Source: Lentzea aerocolonigenes
GTDB taxonomy: Bacteria > Actinomycetota > Actinomycetes > Mycobacteriales > Pseudonocardiaceae
Reading direction: 5' to 3'
Assembly: GCF_000955955.1 (NCBI RefSeq)
Contig: NZ_JYJG01000212.1
Span: 1-41,583 of the forward strand
DNA: 41,583 nucleotides
Numbering within the stretch: the stretch's first letter is position 1; each line of letters opens with the position of its first letter. Positions 25,676 through 35,511 of this stretch are shown here, piece after piece. The translations under genes were made by a program, and so were the position numbers. The notes beneath the pieces were generated by a model that had not been told where the DNA came from, did no database searches, and saw nothing but the letters and a program-made list of their open reading frames with translations.

Positions 25676-26080
25676 TTCGAACGAACAGCCGGGATTCGGC
25701 TCGTCACGTGACAACGGCGTACCGGCGGGGTTCACGTACAGCACCTCGAGCACCATCGGTTCGGTGCCGAGGTTGCGCCCGATGTGCACGTGCGCCGGTT
25801 CCTCGATCAACGTGTCGCCGCGGTGGTGCACGAAGTTCGTGGTGCAGTCGGACATCGTGCGGGTGAGAACACCCTTCTTGACGACGGCGTAGAGCGTGCC
25901 GTCGTGGTGGTGCCAGCCCGTGCTGCCACCAGGATCGACGGTGATCTCGCGGACGACGTAGTCGCGGTCGCCGGCCGTCCACTGGGCCAGGATCTTCGCG
26001 GTGACCCCGCGCGACGGAGTGGCGTGAGCGACCCCTGTCAGCAACAACAACGCGGCCAGTGTGGCCGAAACGATGCGCAT
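25673..26080 (-). CDS. Secreted cupin-domain protein
   Basis: A 135-residue exported protein: signal peptide (residues 1 to about 20, likely cleavage after AHA), then a single cupin barrel. The metal-binding first cupin motif reads GWHHHDGTLYAVVKKG, and the second motif is around EEPAHVHIGRN. Extracytoplasmic single cupins are common in actinobacteria and their substrates are mostly unknown. ATG 26080 is chosen because TACGTT (26088-26093 on this strand) lies 7 nt upstream. The gene follows the amidase gene by 5 bp but has its own -10 box, which sits in the amidase 3' end. Confidence 0.82.
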   Translation of the reverse strand: MRIVSATLAALLLLTGVAHATPSRGVTAKILAQWTAGDRDYVVREITVDPGGSTGWHHHDGTLYAVVKKGVLTRTMSDCTTNFVHHRGDTLIEEPAHVHIGRNLGTEPMVLEVLYVNPAGTPLSRDEPNPGCSFE

Positions 26081-26085
26081 GAAGG

Positions 26086-26859
26086 TCAACGTAGTCGTCG
26101 GTTGGCCAGCACCGGCAGGACCTCGCGAGCTTGTTCCACCGTCGTCAGGTCGAGGTCGACGATCGAGACCTCCGGCTGGTCCGAGAGCTGCAGGACGACG
26201 TTCCCGAACGGGTCCGCGACGGTCGAGTACCCGATCCCGGTCGGCGCGGAAGACCCCAGTTCACCGGGGTATGCCTGTCCGCACGCCACGACGAAGGACG
26301 TGCAGTCCAACGCGCGCGCCCGCACCAGCAGCTCCCACTGCTCCTTCTTGCCCGGCCCGGCACCCCACGAAGCGCCGACCAGCACAGCCGACGCACCCTC
26401 ATCAGCCAATGCGCGGAACAGTTCGGGGAAGCGGATGTCGTAACAAGTGGCGACGCCGAGAGTCACGCCGTCGAGTTCGAACGTAAGAGGAGAGCTTCCC
26501 GGGGCGACCGTGCGCGACTCCTGGAACCCGAACGCGTCGAACAGGTGGATCTTGTCGTAGCCGACGTGGATGTCCGGCCCGGTCACCAGCAGCGTGTTCG
26601 TCACCCGGTCACCAGACGGCGTGAACATCCCCGCCACCACCACGACGTCGTGCGACGCCGCGATTTCGTGCACCGCGGACGCCCACGGCCCGTCCAACGG
26701 CTCCGCGACAGGCCCCAGCGGAACCCCGAACCGGCACATCGTGGCCTCGGGCAGCAGCACGACCCGAGCACCCTCGGCCCTGCGCACCGCGTCCCGGACG
26801 AGCTCCAGGTTGGACCGGGGATCGGTGGTGGAGCTGATCTGACTCACAGCGATGCGCAT
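26086..26859 (-). CDS. Carbon-nitrogen hydrolase (nitrilase superfamily, Nit-like amidase)
   Basis: A 257-residue enzyme with the full nitrilase catalytic set: Glu in VVLLPEATMC, Lys in VGYDKIHLFDAF, and Cys in VATCYDIRFPELFR. Length and the C-Y-D-I-R-F-P motif fit the Nit1/Nit2 branch (omega-amidase or deaminated-glutathione amidase type), often metabolite-repair enzymes; the exact amide substrate cannot be read. The leaderless start at ATG 26859 is 7 nt after TACAGT, and the promoter overlaps that of the divergent lipoprotein gene. Confidence 0.9.
   Translation of the reverse strand: MRIAVSQISSTTDPRSNLELVRDAVRRAEGARVVLLPEATMCRFGVPLGPVAEPLDGPWASAVHEIAASHDVVVVAGMFTPSGDRVTNTLLVTGPDIHVGYDKIHLFDAFGFQESRTVAPGSSPLTFELDGVTLGVATCYDIRFPELFRALADEGASAVLVGASWGAGPGKKEQWELLVRARALDCTSFVVACGQAYPGELGSSAPTGIGYSTVADPFGNVVLQLSDQPEVSIVDLDLTTVEQAREVLPVLANRRLR
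26088..26093 (-). promoter_or_regulatory. Leaderless -10 box of the cupin gene
   Basis: TACGTT, 7 nt before ATG 26080 on the minus strand, overlapping the 3' end of the upstream amidase gene. Confidence 0.4.
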
Positions 26860-26866
26860 GAGGATC

Positions 26867-26876
26867 ACTGTAGGGT
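26867..26876. promoter_or_regulatory. Overlapping divergent -10 boxes
   Basis: Minus strand TACAGT (26867-26872) serves the amidase gene with a 7-nt gap. Plus strand TAGGGT (26871-26876) serves the lipoprotein gene with an 8-nt gap. They share two base pairs, so the two promoters should exclude each other. Confidence 0.5.
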
Positions 26877-26884
26877 CCGGAACC

Positions 26885-28384
26885 GTGCGTCTCCCACTGC
26901 TCCTAGTCGTGTTGCTGGCCGTCGCGGGCTGCACCGAGACCGCCACGCCCCGCCCGGACGGTGGCACCAACGGCACGTCCATCGTGCTCGCCGACCGCGA
27001 CGAGCCGACCACGCTGAACCCACTGCTCGGCTACGGCGCGCAGGGCGTCTCCAAGATCTACGACGGCCTGGTCGAGCACCGCCAGGACGGGTCGCTCGGG
27101 CCTGCACTGGCCGCAGACCTGCCCGAACCCGCCGCGGACGGGCTCAGCTGGACGGTGAAGCTGCGCGGCGACGTGAAGTTCACCGACGGCAGCACGTTCG
27201 GCGCCGAGGACGTCGTCGCGACCTACACCGCCGCGCTGCAGAACCCGGTCAAGGAGCGTTTCGGCACTTTGAAGGGCGTGGAGCAGGTCGACCCGTCCAC
27301 GGTCCGCTTCACCCTCAACCAGACGCAGGCGGCGTTCCCGCACCTGCTCACGCTCGGCATCCTGCCCAGTGAGCAGGCGAAACCGGACGGCCAGCCCGTC
27401 GGCACCGGCCCGTACAAGGTCACCGAGTGGAAGAAGGGCGACCGGCTGCTGCTGGACGCCAACGAGACGTACTTCGGCGGCGCGCCCAAGGTCAAGAAGC
27501 TGACCGTCGTGTTCGTGACGGACGACAACCAGCGCGCGCGCCGCATGCAGGACGGCGAGTTCGACGGCACGGTGCTGCCGCCCAAGATCGTCGCGCCGTT
27601 CGCCAGCAAATCGGGACTGTCGGTGCAGTACCACCGCAGCGCCGACTACCGCGCGGTGCGGCTGCCCGCGGCCAACGCGGTCACCGGCAACGCCGCCATC
27701 CGCCTCGCGCTGAACTACGCCACGAACCGCCAGGGCATGATCGACAACCTGCTCGACGGCAGGGGCACGATCGGGTACACGCCGGTGCCGGACGCGCTCG
27801 CCGAGGAGTTCGACCCGACCGCGAAGTTCCGCTACGACAAGACCGAGGCCGCGCGGCAGCTCGACGTGGCCGGCTGGGTCGCCGGTGCGGACGGCATCCG
27901 CGTCAAGGACGGCGTGCCCGCCCGGTTCACGTTGATGTACCCGCTGGGCGACGACCTGCGCGCGGACCTCGCGACGGCGTTCGCGGCCGACGCCAAGGCC
28001 GTCGGTGTCGACGTGCAACTCGCCGGGTTGTCGTGGGAGGCGATCCGGCCGCGCATGGGTGCCGATGCGCTGCTGTACGGCGAGGGTTCGCCGTTCGACC
28101 CCGATCTGATGCTCTACGACCTGCGCGGTCAGGGCAGCCCGGCGGCCGACGCGGCGCTGGAGAACGGCCGCAAGCTGATCGACCCGGCGCAGCGGGCGGT
28201 GGCGTACAAGCTCTTCCAGCAGGCGTTCGTCGCGGCGCCGTCGATGGTCGTGCTGGTGTTTCCCGAGCACGCGTACGTGATGCGCGACTCGTGGAACGGC
28301 TACCAGCCCGTGGTCGACCCGAACACCTACGGCGCGTTGGCCTGGGGTCCGTGGTGGAATCTCGAGAAGTGGGAGCCTAAGTAG
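26885..28384 (+). CDS. ABC transporter family 5 substrate-binding lipoprotein
   Basis: A 499-residue extracytoplasmic solute-binding protein of the peptide/nickel (SBP_bac_5) family. A lipoprotein signal peptide ends in the lipobox LAVAGC, with the lipidated Cys at residue 16. The mature protein has RDEPTTLNPLLGYG, the typical first strand, and GTGPYKVTEWKKGDRLLLDA, the family's core signature. No permease or ATPase gene is nearby, so it is either an orphan partner of a distant transporter or a receptor. GTG 26885 gives a complete signal peptide. Its stop overlaps the convergent membrane protein gene by 8 bp. Confidence 0.92.
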   Translation: MRLPLLLVVLLAVAGCTETATPRPDGGTNGTSIVLADRDEPTTLNPLLGYGAQGVSKIYDGLVEHRQDGSLGPALAADLPEPAADGLSWTVKLRGDVKFTDGSTFGAEDVVATYTAALQNPVKERFGTLKGVEQVDPSTVRFTLNQTQAAFPHLLTLGILPSEQAKPDGQPVGTGPYKVTEWKKGDRLLLDANETYFGGAPKVKKLTVVFVTDDNQRARRMQDGEFDGTVLPPKIVAPFASKSGLSVQYHRSADYRAVRLPAANAVTGNAAIRLALNYATNRQGMIDNLLDGRGTIGYTPVPDALAEEFDPTAKFRYDKTEAARQLDVAGWVAGADGIRVKDGVPARFTLMYPLGDDLRADLATAFAADAKAVGVDVQLAGLSWEAIRPRMGADALLYGEGSPFDPDLMLYDLRGQGSPAADAALENGRKLIDPAQRAVAYKLFQQAFVAAPSMVVLVFPEHAYVMRDSWNGYQPVVDPNTYGALAWGPWWNLEKWEPK

Positions 28385-28868
28385 TCCTGGCGTTGATCTC
28401 GCGGACTGCCTGCTCGGGGTTGTCCGCCCAGAACTCGACCCGCTTGACCTGCTTGGCCCCGGTCCTGCCGAGATCGACGAGCTGCGGCTCGCGGAACGGC
28501 ACCGACACGTTCGTCTTGGTCAGCGATTGGATGACCAGGGCGTCGCCGACGACCTCGACCGTGCGCCGGCCCTTGTGGGAGCGCTCGGCGATCTGGGCGG
28601 TCGTGAGGTCCGCGGTCGGAATCCGCCAGTCGAAGAACCCCAGTTGCCGCAACCGCAGTTCGTCCGCCGTGATGGTGTGCGGCTGGCGATACAGCACGTA
28701 GAGAGCGCCCACACACACGGCCGTGTTCAGCACGCCGAGCGCGATCAGCGTGATGAGCAGCCACGGGATGTCCAGGGCAAACGCGACCAACGCGATCCCG
28801 ATCGCCGTGATGATCAGGAACCGCACGTACCGCGGCCGCATGCGCTTGCCGTAGGGGATCTCCACCAT
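28377..28868 (-). CDS. Two-TM membrane protein with PH-like C-terminal domain (copy 1)
   Basis: A 163-residue protein: short basic N-terminus, two adjacent hydrophobic segments (about residues 15-60), then a roughly 100-residue soluble beta-rich domain ending KRVEFWADNPEQAVREI. It is a paralogue of the next gene upstream (28879-29367): same layout, the same position of the DELRL/DEYLWL strand after the membrane hairpin, and the same VEFWADxP ending. Function unknown; resembles bacterial PH-like or DUF membrane proteins. ATG 28868 is 7 nt after TAGGCT on this strand. Confidence 0.72.
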   Translation of the reverse strand: MVEIPYGKRMRPRYVRFLIITAIGIALVAFALDIPWLLITLIALGVLNTAVCVGALYVLYRQPHTITADELRLRQLGFFDWRIPTADLTTAQIAERSHKGRRTVEVVGDALVIQSLTKTNVSVPFREPQLVDLGRTGAKQVKRVEFWADNPEQAVREINARTT

Positions 28869-28875
28869 GCCGCTG

Positions 28876-28881
28876 AGCCTA
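28876..28881 (-). promoter_or_regulatory. Leaderless -10 box of 2-TM gene copy 1
   Basis: TAGGCT, 7 nt before ATG 28868 on the minus strand, overlapping the stop of copy 2. Confidence 0.4.
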
Positions 28882-29367
28882 TTTTCGCAGCGCGCGAACC
28901 ATGCCGCCGGGGTCGTCGGCCCAGAACTCGATCTTGGTGATGTGGTGTGCGCCGCGCCGGCCGAGGTCAACCTCCTGCGGTTCGTTCAGCTGAACGCGAA
29001 CGTTGGTGGAGTTGGAGATCTCCAGCACGAGCGTTCCGTCCACAACGGACCGCGTCTTGTGCAGCGACCGGCTGGTCATGCCCTGCGTGACGTTCTCGAT
29101 GGCCTTGAGCGGAATCCGGTACTCGAACTCACGCGCATACCGCAGCCACAGGTACTCGTCGTCGATCTCGTGCTTGAACTTGTAGAGCATCCACAGCAGC
29201 CAGGCGAGCAACAGCGCGCTCAGCAACCCGAACGCGAGCAGCACGGCTCTGAGCCAGAACCACGGCACCAAGAGGTCCACGAGCAGGATTTCCACGGGTG
29301 TGAGCACGAGGAAAACCCACAACAACGGCCGGACCTGAGCGCTGTACCCGAACGAGCGATCCCCCAT
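28879..29367 (-). CDS. Two-TM membrane protein with PH-like C-terminal domain (copy 2)
   Basis: A 162-residue paralogue of the gene at 28377-28868. Hydrophobic hairpin at about residues 12-62, then a soluble domain with LVLEISNSTNVRVQLNEPQE and the shared terminus KIEFWADDPGGMVRAL. The two genes are 10 bp apart and head the same way, a tandem duplication that has diverged considerably. The N-termini differ most. ATG 29367 is 7 nt after the weak -10 CACTAT. Function unknown; a complex of the two products is plausible. Confidence 0.72.
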   Translation of the reverse strand: MGDRSFGYSAQVRPLLWVFLVLTPVEILLVDLLVPWFWLRAVLLAFGLLSALLLAWLLWMLYKFKHEIDDEYLWLRYAREFEYRIPLKAIENVTQGMTSRSLHKTRSVVDGTLVLEISNSTNVRVQLNEPQEVDLGRRGAHHITKIEFWADDPGGMVRALRK

Positions 29368-29394
29368 GTCCTCGATAGTGGCAGAGTCGAGCGG

Positions 29395-30531
29395 GTGAGT
29401 GACCTGATCTTTCTGGACAGCGCCGGTTCGTCGATCCCGCCCGCTCCCGTCGTGGACGAGGTCATCGGGCATCTGCGGCGGGAAACCGAGATCGGCGGCT
29501 ATCGCGCCGCAGCGGAACGCCGTGATGACCTGGAGGCGGGCTACGGGGTGCTCGCTGAGTTGTTCGGGTGTCATCCGTCCGAGGTCGCCTTCACGGACAG
29601 TGCAACTCGATCTTGGCTGGCGGCGTTCGACGCGGTGCCCCTGTCGGCCGGGGACAGAATTCTCGTCACCGAGGTCGAATACGGTGGCAATGCGATCCCG
29701 GTCCTGCGTCGTGCGGCGGAGGCCGGGGCGGTCGTCGAAGTCATTCCGTCCGACGTGCATGGACAGGTCGATGTCGACGCCCTGAACCTTGACAACCGAG
29801 TCAAGCTGATCTCGCTCGTCCACGTGCCGACGAACAGCGGCTTGGTCAATCCCGTCAACGAGATCACCGCGGCCGCTCACGCGGTCGGTGCTCTGGTGCT
29901 GCTCGACGCCTGCCAGTCGACCGGCCAGCTCGATCTGCGGGGCCTCGACTACGACATGTTGGCGTGTACAGGTCGTAAGTGGCTCCGCGGACCGCGCGGT
30001 ACGGGCGCTCTGGTCGTGCGCGACGAGGTGCGGGCAAGGCTCCGCCCGCGTCTGGTGGACCTGCACAGCGGCGTGTGGACCGGGCCGATGGAGTACGAGC
30101 TGCGCGACGACGCTCGGGTGTTCGAGCTGTGGGAGTGCAGCGTCGCCGACAGGCTCGGCCTGATCGCGGCCGCGCGTTACTCCCTGGCCAAGGGGCTCGA
30201 CGTGATCGAGGCCGAGGTCGCGGACCGTGCCAAGCGCTTGCGCGAGGGGCTGCGGTCGATCGACGGCGTCACCGTGCAGGACCTCGGCGAACGGCAGTCG
30301 GGCATCGTCACCTTCACGTCGGAGCGTGTGCCGGCGACGGAGGTCAAGGACCGGCTGTGGGAGGACGACGTCGCGGTGACGGTGTCGCAGCGCGGGTCGA
30401 CGATGATCGACATGACCAGGCGGGGCCTGGACGAAGTAGTGCGGGCCTCCCCGCACTACTTCGTCACTCCCGACGAGATCGATCAGGCGTTGGAGAGGAT
30501 CGGCAGGGCGGTCAGCAGGTCTGCCCGATGA
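29395..30531 (+). CDS. Class V aminotransferase-fold PLP enzyme
   Basis: A 378-residue complete fold type I enzyme of the cysteine desulfurase/isopenicillin N epimerase-like group. LDSAGSS opens the protein; LLDACQSTGQ holds the Asp contacting the PLP nitrogen, and CTGRKWLRGPRGTG the probable Schiff-base Lys. There is no C-terminal cysteine loop as in true cysteine desulfurases, so a lyase, racemase or aminotransferase role is more likely. It is only distantly like the partial enzyme at the left end. GTG 29395 lies 27 bp from the divergent 2-TM gene start and 7 nt after the weak -10 CAGAGT. The 3' end overlaps the carboxypeptidase gene by 20 bp. Confidence 0.85.
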   Translation: MSDLIFLDSAGSSIPPAPVVDEVIGHLRRETEIGGYRAAAERRDDLEAGYGVLAELFGCHPSEVAFTDSATRSWLAAFDAVPLSAGDRILVTEVEYGGNAIPVLRRAAEAGAVVEVIPSDVHGQVDVDALNLDNRVKLISLVHVPTNSGLVNPVNEITAAAHAVGALVLLDACQSTGQLDLRGLDYDMLACTGRKWLRGPRGTGALVVRDEVRARLRPRLVDLHSGVWTGPMEYELRDDARVFELWECSVADRLGLIAAARYSLAKGLDVIEAEVADRAKRLREGLRSIDGVTVQDLGERQSGIVTFTSERVPATEVKDRLWEDDVAVTVSQRGSTMIDMTRRGLDEVVRASPHYFVTPDEIDQALERIGRAVSRSAR

Positions 30532-31807
30532 CCCGCTTCACGCAGTCCGAGTACTGCAGGAACAGGTCGGTCGCCTTGTCGTTGCGGGTGGTCTGGGCGG
30601 CGATGACCGTGTCACGCGGGTAGAAGCCGTTCAGCCCGCCACTGCTCGGGTACATCTCGAAGGTGTAGGACCAGATCTTGTGCTGGCCCCACATCCAGTC
30701 GTCGATGGTGCCGTCGGTGATGTAGAGGTCGCTCGACTGCTCCGGCGTGTAGCCGTTGGTGGCGGCCATCTGCTGGCCGAGGGTGCGGAACGCCCGCTCC
30801 TCGTTCGCGTCCAGGCCGGGCGCGGTGTTGTTGGTGGTCCAGCCGAACGGCCACAACACGAGCTCGGAGAACGTGTGGAAGTCGATGTTCGTCTTGATCT
30901 GCTGGACGCCACCGACCACGCGGGAGTTCACGAAGTCGCGGATGCGCTGGGTCTCCGGTGCGGAGAACGCCGCCGTGCCGCGGTAGGTGTCCGAGGTGCT
31001 GCTACCGCTGGAGCCGCCGCAGCAGCCCCACTTGTAGCCGAAGTTGCGGTTCAGGTCGGTGCCGTTGCCCTGCCGGTTCTTCCGCCAGCCGCGGAACGAT
31101 CCGGTCGCGATGTCGTACTCGGCGCCGTCCGGGTTGACGCTGGGGACGACCCAGATCTCGCGGGAGTCGACGAGTGCCTTCAGCGCCGAGTTCGTCGCGT
31201 AGCCGTCGGTCAGGCGCTGGATGAAGTGCAGGCACATCTCGACGGTCAGGTGCTCACGCGCGTGCTGGTTGCACGTGATGATCACCTCGGGCTTGGCCTG
31301 GTCGACCGCGGGGTTGTTGCTGATCTTCAGCATCCACAGGTCGCGGTTCTGGAACGACTTGCCGATGCTGGAGAGCCGCACCAGGTTCGGGTGGGCGGTC
31401 ACGGTCTTGTCCAGCTCCGCCTTCATCTCGGCGTAGTTGTGGTAGCCGGTGTAGCCGGACGGGAAGTCCTGGGTGCCGATCTGGCCGGGCACCGGATCCT
31501 TGAAGTCGACCTTGCCGAGCTTGGCGAACTCGGCCTCGGCGTCACCGATGTACTTCATCGGCAGCCCGGTCCGCCGCAGTGCGCGGGCCTCGCTGGCGTT
31601 GGCGATGACGGTCACCGGACCGTTGGTGGTCTCGTCGATCAGGTCGGTGCCGGTGTAGACGACCTGCCTGAGCTGCTCGACGTTCTTCACCGTGATCTCG
31701 TAGACCGTGCGGCCGGAGTTGGCCGCCTGGGTCGAGGTCGTACCCACCAGCACTGGCAGGCAGAGCCCCAGCACGGCGGCGATCATGCCGCGGCGCTTGG
31801 TGAACAT
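30512..31807 (-). CDS. Secreted zinc carboxypeptidase, M14 family
   Basis: A 431-residue exported metallocarboxypeptidase. Signal peptide (residues 1 to about 28, TQA-AN), an activation-propeptide-like region to about residue 110, then the M14 catalytic domain starting GYHNYAEMKAELD. Zinc ligands H182 and E185 in QHAREH, the third His in NIDFHTFSE, and the catalytic Glu in YTFEMYP are present; GTDLNRNFGYKWGCCGG supplies the substrate-binding Asn-Arg. It probably trims C-terminal residues from external peptides for nutrition. ATG 31807 follows GGAGGA at about 5 nt. Confidence 0.95.
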   Translation of the reverse strand: MFTKRRGMIAAVLGLCLPVLVGTTSTQAANSGRTVYEITVKNVEQLRQVVYTGTDLIDETTNGPVTVIANASEARALRRTGLPMKYIGDAEAEFAKLGKVDFKDPVPGQIGTQDFPSGYTGYHNYAEMKAELDKTVTAHPNLVRLSSIGKSFQNRDLWMLKISNNPAVDQAKPEVIITCNQHAREHLTVEMCLHFIQRLTDGYATNSALKALVDSREIWVVPSVNPDGAEYDIATGSFRGWRKNRQGNGTDLNRNFGYKWGCCGGSSGSSTSDTYRGTAAFSAPETQRIRDFVNSRVVGGVQQIKTNIDFHTFSELVLWPFGWTTNNTAPGLDANEERAFRTLGQQMAATNGYTPEQSSDLYITDGTIDDWMWGQHKIWSYTFEMYPSSGGLNGFYPRDTVIAAQTTRNDKATDLFLQYSDCVKRVIGQTC

Positions 31808-31908
31808 GTGGGTCCTCCATCATCAGCAGGGGTTTGCGACGGAGTGGTGCTGAACCGAGCGTGGCTCTGGTGTCACTGGGTGAGATAGCGCCGTTAGCGG
31901 GCTGACCG

Positions 31909-31935
31909 TTGACAGAATTCGGCAGGAACTACCCT
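31909..31935 (+). promoter_or_regulatory. Promoter of the his operon
   Basis: Consensus TTGACA (31909-31914) and TACCCT (31930-31935). The spacer is short at 15 bp. TACCCT ends 7 nt before the hisD ATG, so no leader for an attenuator is available. Confidence 0.5.
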
Positions 31936-31942
31936 GTAAGGC

Positions 31943-34957
<3,015 letters not shown>

Positions 34958-34958
<1 letters not shown>

Positions 34959-35113
34959 TGCCGAAGGAAGTAGTCGTCATCGGCCTGCTAGCTCTCGCGG
35001 GCTTCCTGGCCGGTGGCGTCTACGCCACGTGGAAGACCGCCAAGTTCATGGCGATCATCCTGCTGGTGCTGATCGTGTTCGCGGTGGGCGGCGCGGTTCT
35101 CTGGCTGCTGTGA
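34958..35113 (+). CDS. 51-residue two-segment membrane protein in the his operon
   Basis: A short gene whose ATG uses the last base of the hisB stop (TGATG), so it is translationally coupled. It encodes 51 residues with two hydrophobic segments (about 4-23 and 31-51) joined by a basic ATWKTAK turn; the protein ends GGAVLWLL. Similar tiny membrane proteins follow hisB in other actinobacteria as far as I recall, with no known function. Where hisH-hisA-hisF would be expected next, the window instead holds a repeat array that begins in this gene's last codons. Confidence 0.7.
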
Positions 35114-35478
35114 CCCGCTGACGGTTGGGCGGCCGAGGTCGTGGCGTTGGCTGGGGCGGTTCTCGGGTTGCCGTGCGGCTGATGGCCCGGCCGGTCGAGG
35201 CTGTGGCGGTCCGGCGGCGTGGTTGTCTGGTTGCTGTGACCTGTTGACGGTTGGGTGGTTGCGGCCGCAGCGGTGGCTGGCCTGGTTCTGCGGTTGTCGT
35301 GGTTGGTTGGCGGCACGGGCGGTCGAGGCAGCGCCTGGTGCGGCGGCGCGGTTGCTGTAACCCGCTGATGGGTTGGGCGGTCGAGGTTGTGGCGTTGGCT
35401 GGGGCGGTTGTCAGGTTGTTCTGCGGCTGATGGCCCGGGCGGTTGAGGCTGTGGCGCTCCGGCGGCGCGGTTCTCTGG
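35087..35478 (+). repeat. Imperfect tandem repeat array derived from the 3' end of the small his-operon gene
   Basis: Three degenerate units begin with GGCGGCG(C/T)GGTT at 35087, 35213 and 35342 (126, 129 and 119 bp), and a partial fourth begins at 35461. Each unit goes on to a (T)TGCTGT(G/A)AC, (T/C)(T/C)GNTGA, GGTTGGG block, which in the first copy is the stop codon of the small gene and the bases after it. Units 1 and 3 are most alike. Each unit also holds two related halves of about 60 bp (GGTCGAGG-type cores), so the array looks built from a shorter ancestral repeat. The plus strand is G/T-rich and stop codons interrupt it. Confidence 0.75.
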
Positions 35479-35511
35479 ATCATTCAGCGCCGAACCGACA
35501 GAATCTCGCGG
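35114..35511. other. 398-bp intergenic stretch between the his operon and the TIR gene
   Basis: Apart from the repeat array, I see only a weak leaderless -10 box CAGAAT (35499-35504) 7 nt before the TIR gene start. The minus strand stays open in two frames through the repeats (Pro/Thr/Arg-rich), but with no recognisable protein and no start signal. Confidence 0.6.

Noticed and set aside
29395..30531. Cysteine desulfurase (IscS/SufS).
   Set aside because: The PLP site fits the superfamily, but I see no C-terminal catalytic cysteine loop and no Fe-S assembly genes; a general class V call is safer.
31808..31942. Histidine attenuator or T-box leader before hisD.
   Set aside because: The -10 box ends 7 nt before the hisD start codon, leaving no transcribed leader, and no His-codon-rich leader peptide is visible.
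35087..35478. CRISPR array.
   Set aside because: Units of about 125 bp are degenerate along their whole length with no short exact repeats and unique spacers, and no cas gene is nearby.
35087..35511. Insertion sequence or integration scar between the his genes and the TIR gene.
   Set aside because: No transposase or integrase remnant, terminal inverted repeats or tRNA fragment seen; the repeats match the adjacent gene end rather than mobile DNA.
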